From an uncultured Bacteroidales bacterium (lineage in GTDB: Bacteria; Bacteroidota; Bacteroidia; Bacteroidales; P3), in the NCBI GenBank assembly GCA_937910265.1, contig CALEPD010000232.1, positions 1-5,173 on the forward strand: a stretch of DNA of 5,173 nucleotides. Reading direction: 5' to 3'. Each line of letters starts with the position of its first letter. The stretch's first letter is position 1. Below, one piece after another: positions 1-5,173 of this stretch. The position numbers were made by a program, and so were the translations under genes. The notes beneath the pieces are model-generated. The model made no database searches. It was not told the DNA's origin and saw nothing but the letters and a program-made list of their open reading frames with translations.

Positions 1-1
1 T

Positions 2-293
2 ACTTTTTACACATTTTTTGTTCCTAAATGTGTCAACCTATTTCAGTATAAGACAATCCTTATACTTGCCGCAACAACAGCGACTTATACCGCGCAAGCG
101 CAGTACAATAGCGACAACAATCTTTTTTATCATACTTTCCGGTCGCCACAATCAAACCTACTCAATGCAGCATTTTTCCCTTCACAGAGCAACATCTACA
201 TACAGCTCCCCACTGCTGGCATGCAATTTGGACTACCGGTTGCCATAGGAGATTTTGTCTCTTACGATCCCGATCAAGAAATCACAGTTGTTA
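2..293 (+). pseudogene. N-terminal part of DUF5723-like gene, out of frame with its body
   Basis: Reading from position 2, this frame stays open to a TAA at 359-361. It encodes what looks like the missing start of the downstream protein: a hydrophobic signal peptide (KTILILAATTATYTAQA, cleavage before QYN), then a segment with LLNAAFFPSQSNIYIQLP followed by GLPVAIGDFVSYDP. That matches the Bacteroidota outer-membrane pattern of 'LNPAF.P....Y..LP' after the signal peptide. The protein then continues in the next frame from about position 294 (DTLSETNQIRLGADVN). No ATG, GTG or TTG occurs in this frame inside the window. Either the start lies before position 1, or the start codon was damaged: the sequence agtataagaca at 46-56 would read ATG AAG ACA if one G were restored after position 50. 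A near-match to the -7 box (ATTTTTTG, 13-20) fits the second idea. A sequencing error at a contig edge would give the same picture. Confidence 0.55.
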
Positions 294-1490
294 GACACAT
301 TGTCCGAAACAAACCAAATACGTCTCGGAGCCGATGTCAACATTCTAGGTTTGGGCGTTAAGCTTGGCCGCACGTTTATCACTTTCAATACGCGTCTCAA
401 CAACAACATCAACATCGGGCTTCCCATCTCAGCATTGAATACGGTATTAAAAGGAAACGTTGACGCCAATGGCAATCCCATCTCAGAAGTAACCGTCATC
501 GACGGCGACCTAATCAATGCTCAATCGTACTTGGAGGCTTCGGTTGGTGCCGGACACTACTTTGACTTCATCAACCTTACCGTAGGCGCACGTGCAAAAC
601 TGTTGTACGGAGTTGCCAATCTACAAAGCAGCAACACCCGTGCCATTTTATCCACAGGAGACAACTACGATGATTTGTCTGCCCGCTTGTACTACGAACT
701 TCAAGCTTCGATGTTTGCCCCATTCGACACATCGACAATGAATTTCATCCTTGACCCCAACGCTCTTACCGACTTATCGCAAGCCAACATAGGTGTTGCT
801 TTTGATGTTGGTGCAAAATTCGACCTCGGGCCGTTTGCATTCTCCATGTCGATAAACGATATTTCGACAGGTATTCATTGGAAAAGCAATGGATACACGT
901 TGGTTCCGAAAAACGGAGAAACCTCCATTGAATTCGATGGATTCAGCATCAACTCGATTGTTGACGAAGGTGCGCTCAACGCCGACTCGCTGGGAGCATA
1001 CTTTTCTGACAAAATCGAAGAACTGACCGAATTTTCAATCAATGACACCTGCAACTATTGGTACAGTATTCCGACAAAGTTCAATCTTGGCGCCAGTGTA
1101 AGTTTGGCAAAACTGCTTCGTGCAGGCTTGCTTTTCCATGGCCAATTAGACAAAGGAATGTTTAACAATAACGGACAGATATTCGACACGGAAATGGCCA
1201 TTGACGGGATTAAAAACAATACCTTCCGATTCAACACCACCCTGTCACTCCACTTCAACCTATTCAATTGGATGGAAATTGTAGCGGGTTCATCTGTCGT
1301 ATATGACGGAGTTAACATGGATTACTTTAACCCTGGTGCGGGCGTTATCATATCACCGGCCACCATGCTTCAATTCTATGTTATGGCAGACTACATAAGC
1401 AACATTTACCTGATTGACGCAAAAGCATTCAACATCAGAACTGGATTAAACATGATTATTGGAAAAGGAAGAAGAAAACCACTTTCATAA
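255..1490 (+). CDS. DUF5723-like predicted outer-membrane beta-barrel protein (frameshifted 5' end)
   Basis: This is the main body of the gene, 411 codons if the weak TTG at 255 is used. That start is probably an artefact, because the preceding frame carries a signal peptide and matching N-terminal sequence; joining the two frames near 293 gives about 480 residues, about what I would expect for the family. The protein is rich in short alternating hydrophobic/polar strands separated by Asn/Asp/Gly turns (for example NILGLGVKLGRTFITFNTRL and NINIGLP), as expected of an outer-membrane barrel. A lone Cys lies in the middle, and the C-terminus is short and basic (GKGRRKPLS). I assign DUF5723 from remembered family features, not from a search. 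Such proteins are common in Bacteroidota and their function is unknown. It is the only plus-strand gene here and stands alone, ending 25 bases before a strong terminator. The body has no internal stop, so the break is either recent, a sequencing error, or tolerated. Confidence 0.75.
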   Translation: MSLTIPIKKSQLLDTLSETNQIRLGADVNILGLGVKLGRTFITFNTRLNNNINIGLPISALNTVLKGNVDANGNPISEVTVIDGDLINAQSYLEASVGAGHYFDFINLTVGARAKLLYGVANLQSSNTRAILSTGDNYDDLSARLYYELQASMFAPFDTSTMNFILDPNALTDLSQANIGVAFDVGAKFDLGPFAFSMSINDISTGIHWKSNGYTLVPKNGETSIEFDGFSINSIVDEGALNADSLGAYFSDKIEELTEFSINDTCNYWYSIPTKFNLGASVSLAKLLRAGLLFHGQLDKGMFNNNGQIFDTEMAIDGIKNNTFRFNTTLSLHFNLFNWMEIVAGSSVVYDGVNMDYFNPGAGVIISPATMLQFYVMADYISNIYLIDAKAFNIRTGLNMIIGKGRRKPLS

Positions 1491-1515
1491 TCCATATAGA
1501 AAGTATTGACATGTG

Positions 1516-1544
1516 AACGGTAGGCAGTTTGCCTACCGTTTTTT
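1516..1544 (+). terminator. Intrinsic terminator of the DUF5723-like gene
   Basis: A perfect 11-bp stem (AACGGTAGGCA / TGCCTACCGTT, 1516-1526 and 1530-1540) closes a 3-base loop and runs into a T-tract at 1539-1544. It begins 25 bases after the TAA of the plus-strand gene. It faces the tRNA-Gln terminator on the other strand, so the two units converge cleanly. Confidence 0.9.
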
Positions 1545-1570
1545 ATTGCCTTGAACACGCCTATAGGAAT

Positions 1571-1598
1571 AAAAAAAGTGAGACCGAAAAGTCTCACT
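1571..1598 (-). terminator. Intrinsic terminator of tRNA-Gln
   Basis: Read on the minus strand, AGTGAGAC (1598-1591) pairs with GTCTCACT (1584-1577) around a 6-base loop, and seven U residues follow (1577-1571). It starts a few bases after the tRNA-Gln 3' end, so the tRNA is transcribed alone. Confidence 0.88.
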
Positions 1599-1601
1599 GA
1601 G

Positions 1602-1672
1602 TTGTCCTACCAGGATTCGAACCTAGACAAGCTGATCCAGAGTCAGATGTGCTACCGTTACACCATAGGACA
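1602..1672 (-). tRNA. tRNA-Gln (anticodon CUG)
   Basis: A full cloverleaf reads on the minus strand. The acceptor stem is a perfect 7 bp (TGTCCTA / TAGGACA) with discriminator A. The D arm has AACGGTAG. The anticodon loop is CTCTGGA with anticodon CUG at 1640-1638. The T loop is TTCGAAT on a 5-bp stem with one G-U pair. The lowest anticodon-stem pair (27-43) is a U-C mismatch. No CCA is encoded. It decodes CAG. It sits between its own promoter and terminator as a single-gene unit. Confidence 0.95.
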
Positions 1673-1698
1673 ATGTTTTCACCTTGAAAAATCGGGTG

Positions 1699-1730
1699 CA
1701 AAAGTACTATTTTTTTTCGATATGGACAAA
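1699..1730 (-). promoter_or_regulatory. Bacteroidota-type promoter of tRNA-Gln
   Basis: On the minus strand a -7 box TACTTTTG followed by C (1706-1699) matches TAnnTTTGC exactly. A -33 TTTG lies at 1730-1727, 20 bases upstream, which is normal spacing for the primary sigma factor of this phylum. Transcription should start around 1690, giving a short leader before the tRNA at 1672. Confidence 0.85.
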
Positions 1731-1801
1731 TATTTTTTACACAAAGTTATTAATAACTGAATGATAGATAAATACCCAAACATCTACCCGGATATACGAA
1801 A

Positions 1802-1835
1802 GAAGGGAACTGTCGTTTTCATGACAATTCCCTTC
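1802..1835 (-). terminator. Probable terminator of the C10 protease gene
   Basis: A 13-bp hairpin (arms 1823-1835 and 1802-1814, 8-base loop) begins 27 bases after the protease stop codon. In the minus-strand RNA all 13 positions pair, one as G-U. In the plus-strand RNA the same position is a C-A mismatch, so the element is oriented for the protease transcript. The tail after the stem is only moderately U-rich (UUUCGU), so termination may be leaky. Confidence 0.7.
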
Positions 1836-1862
1836 ATATTGGAACAATTTTATCAAATAAAT

Positions 1863-3320
1863 TTACTGAACCATAAACTTGCGTGCAGCACCGTTTACCT
1901 GATAAATATAAACGCCTTTGGGGTAGTTACGAACATCGACAGTTACATCGAGAGAAGCATTGTTCAAACGGATTGTTTCAATCAACTTACCTTCGATATT
2001 AAAGATACGCATAACTGCATTGTCAGCACCGTTAAGGTCGTAGGGGATTGTTACAACAGTGTTTGACGGATTGGGATAAGCAGGATAGAGATTGGCTGTC
2101 ATCACATCGGCAATACCGACGAAACGGTTTGAATCAGCGGGAGGTTGAATGTTGATGATAGCATCCTGGCCAGAATAGAAGTGGTAACCCATACCTTGGG
2201 GTTTCAGGTCGTTCAAAAGCACATTGTAGAATCCGTTGCCGGAGCCATCCCATCCCCAATTGAAGTGGAATTTGTTAGTATCGATTCTGGAATAGCCATC
2301 GCAAACGAACGCATGGCCAGCATGCTGACCGTCTGAACCGGGATCGTATGCAGAATAATAAATGGGGCGTAAATTGTTGATTTCTTGACGCAAAGTATCA
2401 CACCATCTTACAGCAGACATGGTTGTGCGAATGCGTTGTCTGGGAGTTTGGTATTTGAAATATTTAGGCAAAGCCTGTACTACCAATTCCGACAGAGTAC
2501 CACTGCCGTCAGGATCATAATCCATTCTTACGGAAACGCCTGCATGGTAGCAAAGCATGGCTGTTGCACGAACTTGATCCATCGAGCTGGCTGTGGTCAA
2601 GCGGTCGGGCATCAAATCATAATCATAGTAAGCGGTATCGAAATCAACTGCAAGGTAAGGAAGACCGCTAGGTTTATAGGCAACCCTGTCTTGGCCTACT
2701 GCAGGATACTGCCAGTAGCGAATGATCTGAGACATTGCAGTTGCCACACAACCTACCACAGATGTTCTACCGTTCTTTTCGGGGCAGTAGAGATTGTAAG
2801 TTGGAGAACCAGGATCACCTTGACCCCATCTGTCGGTCAACAGATATGCAGGAGCCTTATCGGCGGTGATTGGTTCAAGAGTATTGCTTAAGATGGCTTC
2901 CCATTGATTTTTCACTTCAGATGTAGCGGTGATATTCAGATTCTGAAAATCCATAATATCCTCACAATATGAGTTCAACCAATATTCCAATGACGGAGGC
3001 ATATTGTTGGGGTCGATATAACCTTCATCTGAATAACCAATGATAGGGTCTTCACATTCGGAGCCTGAAACAATAACAAATCCGCCTTCATCGGCAACAA
3101 AGACATAAGCCGCAGGTATATCCTGGGTGATATTGTTCACACTGTAAACCATACGCATGGTTGGAAGTTCACCTTTAGAGCCTTTCAGCCATGATAGATA
3201 GTTTGTTGCCACCTTTTGAGCCTTGTCGAAAGAGACATTTTGTGCAAATGTGGCATTAGAAAACAGTTGCATACCCAAAAGAATAGCAACGCATAATACT
3301 GATTTACAAATTCTTTTCAT
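1863..3320 (-). CDS. Secreted C10-family cysteine protease (streptopain/interpain type) with T9SS sorting domain
   Basis: This encodes a 485-residue preproprotease. Residues 1-26 are a signal peptide (KR n-region, hydrophobic core, cleavage near TFA-Q). About 27-150 is a Spi-like inhibitory prodomain with the typical AYVFVADEGGFVIVSG block. About 155-395 is the papain-fold C10 catalytic domain: nucleophile Cys191 in VGCVATAMSQIIRYWQYP, catalytic His336 in GHAFVCDGY, and the conserved NWGWDG at 354-359. About 410-485 is a type A T9SS C-terminal domain (YPNPSN, KGVYIYQV, ending KFMVQ). I therefore expect Sec export, passage through the type IX system to the surface or medium, and activation by removal of the prodomain. 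Members of this family degrade host proteins or feed on peptides; the substrate here is unknown. The ATG at 3320 is supported by the signal peptide. No Shine-Dalgarno is visible, only an AT-rich leader. The gene stands alone, with no separate inhibitor gene next to it. Confidence 0.95.
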   Translation of the reverse strand: MKRICKSVLCVAILLGMQLFSNATFAQNVSFDKAQKVATNYLSWLKGSKGELPTMRMVYSVNNITQDIPAAYVFVADEGGFVIVSGSECEDPIIGYSDEGYIDPNNMPPSLEYWLNSYCEDIMDFQNLNITATSEVKNQWEAILSNTLEPITADKAPAYLLTDRWGQGDPGSPTYNLYCPEKNGRTSVVGCVATAMSQIIRYWQYPAVGQDRVAYKPSGLPYLAVDFDTAYYDYDLMPDRLTTASSMDQVRATAMLCYHAGVSVRMDYDPDGSGTLSELVVQALPKYFKYQTPRQRIRTTMSAVRWCDTLRQEINNLRPIYYSAYDPGSDGQHAGHAFVCDGYSRIDTNKFHFNWGWDGSGNGFYNVLLNDLKPQGMGYHFYSGQDAIINIQPPADSNRFVGIADVMTANLYPAYPNPSNTVVTIPYDLNGADNAVMRIFNIEGKLIETIRLNNASLDVTVDVRNYPKGVYIYQVNGAARKFMVQ

Positions 3321-3356
3321 CTAAACAATTATTTTATGTATATTATTTACAATCAA

Positions 3357-3364
3357 CAAAGATA
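3357..3364 (-). promoter_or_regulatory. Likely -7 box of the C10 protease promoter
   Basis: TATCTTTG on the minus strand matches TAnnTTTG and lies 36 bases before the protease ATG, implying a leader of about 30 bases rich in A and T. I see no clear TTG -33 element at the usual 19-21 base spacing (a T-run and TTC occur there), so the promoter may be weak or activator-dependent. Confidence 0.55.
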
Positions 3365-3445
3365 CAAAAAAAAATGGAAATAGAGAATTGTTAAGAACTA
3401 ACTGACAAATAATTCGACACTCAAAAATGGTCTGTGGCGCCTATT

Positions 3446-3478
3446 GGACACCGGACAACATCTCCGATGCCGGACACC
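3446..3478. repeat. Short GC-rich patch with repeated GGACA units
   Basis: Within an AT-rich intergenic stretch, GGACACC occurs at 3446-3452 and again at 3472-3478, and a further GGACA lies at 3453-3457. CCGGACA is thus present twice (3451-3457 and 3470-3476), flanking a small palindrome CATC-TCC-GATG (3459-3469). It sits between the rplI terminator and the protease promoter and belongs to neither coding unit. I do not recognise it. It could be a regulator site, a worn remnant of a repeat element, or chance. Confidence 0.4.
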
Positions 3479-3487
3479 TGATGAGTC

Positions 3488-3519
3488 AAAAAAAAGAGCC
3501 CAGCGGAACTGAGCTCTTT
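3488..3519 (-). terminator. Intrinsic terminator of the rpsF-rpsR-rplI operon
   Basis: In the minus-strand RNA an 11-bp stem (3519-3509 with 3503-3493) closes a 5-base loop and leads into eight U residues (3495-3488). One pair is G-U in this RNA but a C-A mismatch on the other strand, which confirms its direction. It starts 40 bases after the rplI stop codon. Confidence 0.88.
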
Positions 3520-3559
3520 ATTTTTATTGTTGGAGTGCAACCTCCATATAAAAGCCGGA

Positions 3560-4003
3560 TTATTCAGCTACAACTTCGATAGCAAGTTCGGCTTTGATTT
3601 CGCGGTAGATATTAACCTTGGCGGTGTATTCACCAACAGCCTTGATAGCATCGACAACGATTTGTTTGCGATCGATATCGTAGTTGTGCTGCTCTTTCAA
3701 AGCGTCGGCAACCATAATGTTGCTGATAGAACCAAAAAGCTGGCCGTTTTCACCAACCTTAGCGGCGATGCGAACAACCTTACCATTGAGGGCAATCTGA
3801 AGAGCTTCAGCATCCTTGCGGATTTTTTCCTCTTTGAAAGCACGCTGACGTACATTCTCGGCATGGATTTTGCGATTGGTAGGGGTGGCTATTACAGCCA
3901 TACCATTGGGGAGGAGGTAATTGTTGGCGTAGCCATTCTTAACCTTAACGATTTCATCCTTGTAGCCCAAGTTAGCTACATCTTGTTTCAAAATAATTTC
4001 CAT
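3560..4003 (-). CDS. rplI: 50S ribosomal protein L9
   Basis: This is a full-length L9 of 147 residues. The N-terminal rRNA-binding domain (about 1-47) starts MEIILKQDVANLGYKDEIV and holds the conserved glycine/asparagine loop GYANNYLLPNGMAV (24-37). A long charged helix (about 43-75) links it to the C-terminal domain, with LFGSISNIMVADAL (89-102), DIDRKQIVV (109-117) and an EVVAE end typical of Bacteroidota. L9 binds 23S rRNA at the base of the L1 stalk and helps keep the reading frame. It is the last gene of the S6-S18-L9 operon, 17 bases after rpsR, with a strong Shine-Dalgarno of its own and a terminator behind it. Confidence 0.98.
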   Translation of the reverse strand: MEIILKQDVANLGYKDEIVKVKNGYANNYLLPNGMAVIATPTNRKIHAENVRQRAFKEEKIRKDAEALQIALNGKVVRIAAKVGENGQLFGSISNIMVADALKEQHNYDIDRKQIVVDAIKAVGEYTAKVNIYREIKAELAIEVVAE

Positions 4004-4010
4004 TCTATCT

Positions 4011-4017
4011 TCCTCCT
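4011..4017 (-). promoter_or_regulatory. Strong Shine-Dalgarno of rplI
   Basis: AGGAGGA on the minus strand ends 7 bases before the rplI ATG and begins just 3 bases after the rpsR stop codon. It fixes the L9 start and allows translational coupling to S18. The other two genes of the operon and the protease lack such a site, as is usual in Bacteroidota. Confidence 0.8.
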
Positions 4018-4020
4018 ATA

Positions 4021-4287
4021 TTACTTTAAACAATCTGCTACATAAGGCATCAAAGCGATATGACGGGCGCGCTTAACAGCCTGAGAAACTTTTTTCTGAT
4101 ACTTGTTGGAAGTACCGGTGATGCGACGGGGAAGGATTTTTCCCTGTTCGTTGACAAACTTCAAGAGGAAGTCTGCATCTTTATAATCGATGTATTTAAT
4201 ACCGAGCTTTTTGAAGCGGCAGTATTTTTTACGCTGGGTTTCAACAGCGATTGGGGTCAAATATTTAATTTCGGTTTCGTTAGCCAT
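4021..4287 (-). CDS. rpsR: 30S ribosomal protein S18
   Basis: This is a complete S18 of 88 residues. The family core is plain: KKYCRFK (20-26), [20 protein letters not shown] (30-49), then [11 protein letters not shown] (50-60) and [14 protein letters not shown] (69-82). S18 pairs with S6 and binds the central domain of 16S rRNA on the platform of the small subunit. Two cysteines are present (23 and 86), too few for a zinc ribbon, so this is probably the non-zinc form. The ATG at 4287 gives [10 protein letters not shown], a usual Bacteroidota start. No Shine-Dalgarno is visible in the 35-base AT-rich gap after rpsF. Confidence 0.98.
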   Translation of the reverse strand: MANETEIKYLTPIAVETQRKKYCRFKKLGIKYIDYKDADFLLKFVNEQGKILPRRITGTSNKYQKKVSQAVKRARHIALMPYVADCLK

Positions 4288-4322
4288 GATTCAAAAATTT
4301 ATCATTTACCACTAATTAACAA

Positions 4323-4685
4323 TTAAGCTTCAGCTACAGGGGCTTCAGCAGCAGACTTTTTAGCCGCACGTTTTTTCTCGTTGTAAGCTACAGCGTGTTT
4401 GTCGAGAGCGACAGTGAGGAAGCGGAGCAAACGTTCGTCACGTTTGTAAGCGACTTCGAGGTCGGCGATAACACTACCTTCAGCCTTGAACTCGATAAGA
4501 TAGTAGAATCCTGTGGTTTTTTTCTTGATAGGATAAGCAAGCTTGCGCATACCCCAATTGTTTTCGTACACGATTTCGGCGCCCTTTTCAACAAGGAGGT
4601 CGGTGTACTTCTTTACCGTTTCCTTCATCTGTTCATCAGACAAAACGGGAGTTACGATGAAAACGGTTTCGTACTGTTTTACCAT
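4323..4685 (-). CDS. rpsF: 30S ribosomal protein S6
   Basis: This is a complete S6 of 120 residues: [20 protein letters not shown] at the start, the signature [20 protein letters not shown] at 43-62, and [15 protein letters not shown] at 85-99. It is followed by a Lys/Ala-rich then acidic tail (about 103-120), common in this phylum. S6 forms a heterodimer with S18, encoded next, and joins 16S rRNA on the 30S platform. It heads the rpsF-rpsR-rplI operon. The leader is unusual: only 33 bases lie between the U-tract of the upstream tRNA terminator and the ATG, without a TAnnTTTG box, a Shine-Dalgarno, or a CCG of the kind bound by the S6:S18 complex in other bacteria. Confidence 0.98.
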   Translation of the reverse strand: MVKQYETVFIVTPVLSDEQMKETVKKYTDLLVEKGAEIVYENNWGMRKLAYPIKKKTTGFYYLIEFKAEGSVIADLEVAYKRDERLLRFLTVALDKHAVAYNEKKRAAKKSAAEAPVAEA

Positions 4686-4718
4686 TACTTTGATGTTTGA
4701 TTGGTTAATAATTAAAAT

Positions 4719-4756
4719 AAAAAAAACGACAACGAAACGCCATGCCTCATTGTCGT
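4719..4756 (-). terminator. Intrinsic terminator or attenuator between the tRNA operon and rpsF
   Basis: The minus-strand RNA folds into a 13-bp stem (4756-4744 with 4738-4726) with a 5-base loop, directly followed by seven U residues (4725-4719). Three of the pairs are G-U in this RNA and would be mismatches on the other strand, so it acts on transcripts coming from the tRNAs. It starts 11 bases after the encoded CCA of tRNA-Thr and ends 33 bases before rpsF. Confidence 0.88.
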
Positions 4757-4767
4757 CATAATTCGTT

Positions 4768-4843
<76 letters not shown>

Positions 4844-4867
4844 AACTCGTAAGTGCAGCGGTTCATG

Positions 4868-4941
4868 TCGGGGTGAGAAGACTCGAACTTCCGGCCTCCA
4901 CGTCCCGAACGTGGCGCGCTAGCCAACTGCGCTACACCCCG
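4868..4941 (-). tRNA. tRNA-Pro (anticodon CGG)
   Basis: The acceptor stem is CGGGGTG / CACCCCG with discriminator A. The C1-G72 pair is that of bacterial proline tRNAs. The D arm is AGCGCAGTTGGCTAGCGC. The anticodon stem is CCACG / CGTGG with loop TTCGGGA (anticodon CGG at 4907-4905). The T arm is GGAAG-TTCGAGT-CTTCT. CCA is not encoded. It decodes CCG. It lies 14 bases after tRNA-Lys and 24 before tRNA-Thr. Confidence 0.95.
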
Positions 4942-4955
4942 ATAAACAAAAAAAG

Positions 4956-5028
4956 TGTCCTCGCAGGGACTCGAACCCTGGACCCAATGATTAAGAGTCA
5001 TTTGCTCTACCAACTGAGCTACGAAGAC
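4956..5028 (-). tRNA. tRNA-Lys (anticodon CUU)
   Basis: The acceptor stem is GTCTTCG / CGAGGAC (one G-U pair) with discriminator A. The D arm is AGCTCAGTTGGTAGAGC, the anticodon stem AATGA / TCATT with loop CTCTTAA (anticodon CUU at 4995-4993), and the T arm CAGGG-TTCGAGT-CCCTG. CCA is not encoded. It decodes AAG. It is the first gene of the tRNA operon, just behind the promoter. Confidence 0.95.
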
Positions 5029-5052
5029 AAACTTTTATCGTTTTTGCGAGTG

Positions 5053-5060
5053 CAAAATTA
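5053..5060 (-). promoter_or_regulatory. -7 box of the tRNA-Lys-Pro-Thr operon promoter
   Basis: TAATTTTG followed by C on the minus strand matches TAnnTTTGC exactly and lies 24 bases before tRNA-Lys. No TTG is seen 19-21 bases upstream; that stretch is A/T-rich. The promoter drives the three tRNAs and possibly, by readthrough, rpsF-rpsR-rplI. The remaining bases out to 5173 are strongly AT-rich and hold no gene I can support. Confidence 0.7.
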
Positions 5061-5173
5061 CTAATTATTTTTTATTTATAGAAGAAAAAAAGAATATATT
5101 TTATTCAATAAATTAATTTTATTTTAAATCATCTATCACCTAGATAGGTATTTTTTATCATTTTTTTACTTTT

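Noticed and set aside
18..248. Plus-strand frame of 76 codons at the left end
   Set aside because: It overlaps the signal-peptide frame of the DUF5723-like gene. Its own translation is rich in Ser, Gln and Arg without family features.
1551..1760. Plus-strand frame of 69 codons
   Set aside because: It covers the tRNA-Gln gene, its terminator and its promoter on the opposite strand.
2385..2891. Open frame of 168 codons on the plus strand
   Set aside because: It lies wholly antisense to the C10 protease, whose catalytic motifs are intact. It has a low-complexity, Cys/His-scattered translation and no promoter.
3427..3582. Small plus-strand frame of 51 codons starting MVCGAYWTPDNISDAG
   Set aside because: It runs through the rplI terminator and into the end of rplI, and has no promoter or ribosome binding site. 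The protein-like first part comes from the GC-rich repeat patch.
3527..4045. Open frame of 172 codons on the plus strand
   Set aside because: It is antisense to rplI and runs past the L9 start into the end of rpsR. The minus strand is clearly the coding strand.
4873..5064. Plus-strand frame of 63 codons
   Set aside because: It runs antisense through tRNA-Pro and tRNA-Lys; the pattern comes from conserved tRNA sequence.
5133..5156. Small hairpin CTATC-ACCTA-GATAG followed by a T-run on the plus strand
   Set aside because: The stem is only 5 bp and competes with overlapping alternatives (ATCTA/TAGAT, ACCTA/TAGGT). No plus-strand gene ends there.

Overview
The window looks like a chromosomal segment of a Bacteroidota (probably Bacteroidales) bacterium. 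Four things point there: three matches to the Bacteroidota promoter element TAnnTTTG, the wording of ribosomal proteins S6, S18 and L9, a C10 cysteine protease ending in a type IX secretion (T9SS) sorting domain, and a DUF5723-like outer-membrane protein. I cannot name the genus. Apart from the first gene, everything lies on the minus strand.

Positions 1-1545 (plus strand): a DUF5723-like gene, open or broken at its 5' end. Its signal peptide and first conserved segment are in one frame (about 50-293), and the rest is in the next frame (about 294-1490). It ends at a strong intrinsic terminator that converges with the terminator of a tRNA-Gln(CUG) gene at 1602-1672, which has its own textbook promoter.

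Positions 1800-3365 (minus strand): a single-gene unit for a secreted C10 (streptopain/interpain-type) protease. It has a signal peptide, a Spi-like inhibitory prodomain, a Cys191/His336 catalytic domain and a C-terminal T9SS domain, with a -7 promoter box in front and a terminator hairpin behind. Between it and the next operon lies about 130 bp that includes a short GC-rich patch with repeated GGACA units.

Positions 3488-4685 (minus strand): the ribosomal operon rpsF-rpsR-rplI (S6, S18, L9), closed by a U-tract terminator. Only rplI has a strong Shine-Dalgarno sequence.

Positions 4719-5060 (minus strand): a tRNA operon Lys(CUU)-Pro(CGG)-Thr(CGU) behind a TAnnTTTGC promoter, followed by a 13-bp hairpin with a U-tract. 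Only 33 nt separate this hairpin from the rpsF start, and no recognisable promoter lies in between. The hairpin may therefore act as an attenuator, with tRNAs and ribosomal proteins partly cotranscribed.

The last 110 bases are AT-rich and hold no gene I can see. There is no CRISPR array, insertion sequence or phage gene. Most of the window is ordinary housekeeping DNA. The points worth a second look are the broken DUF5723 gene, the tRNA/rpsF junction, the all-C34 tRNA set and the small unexplained repeat upstream of the protease.
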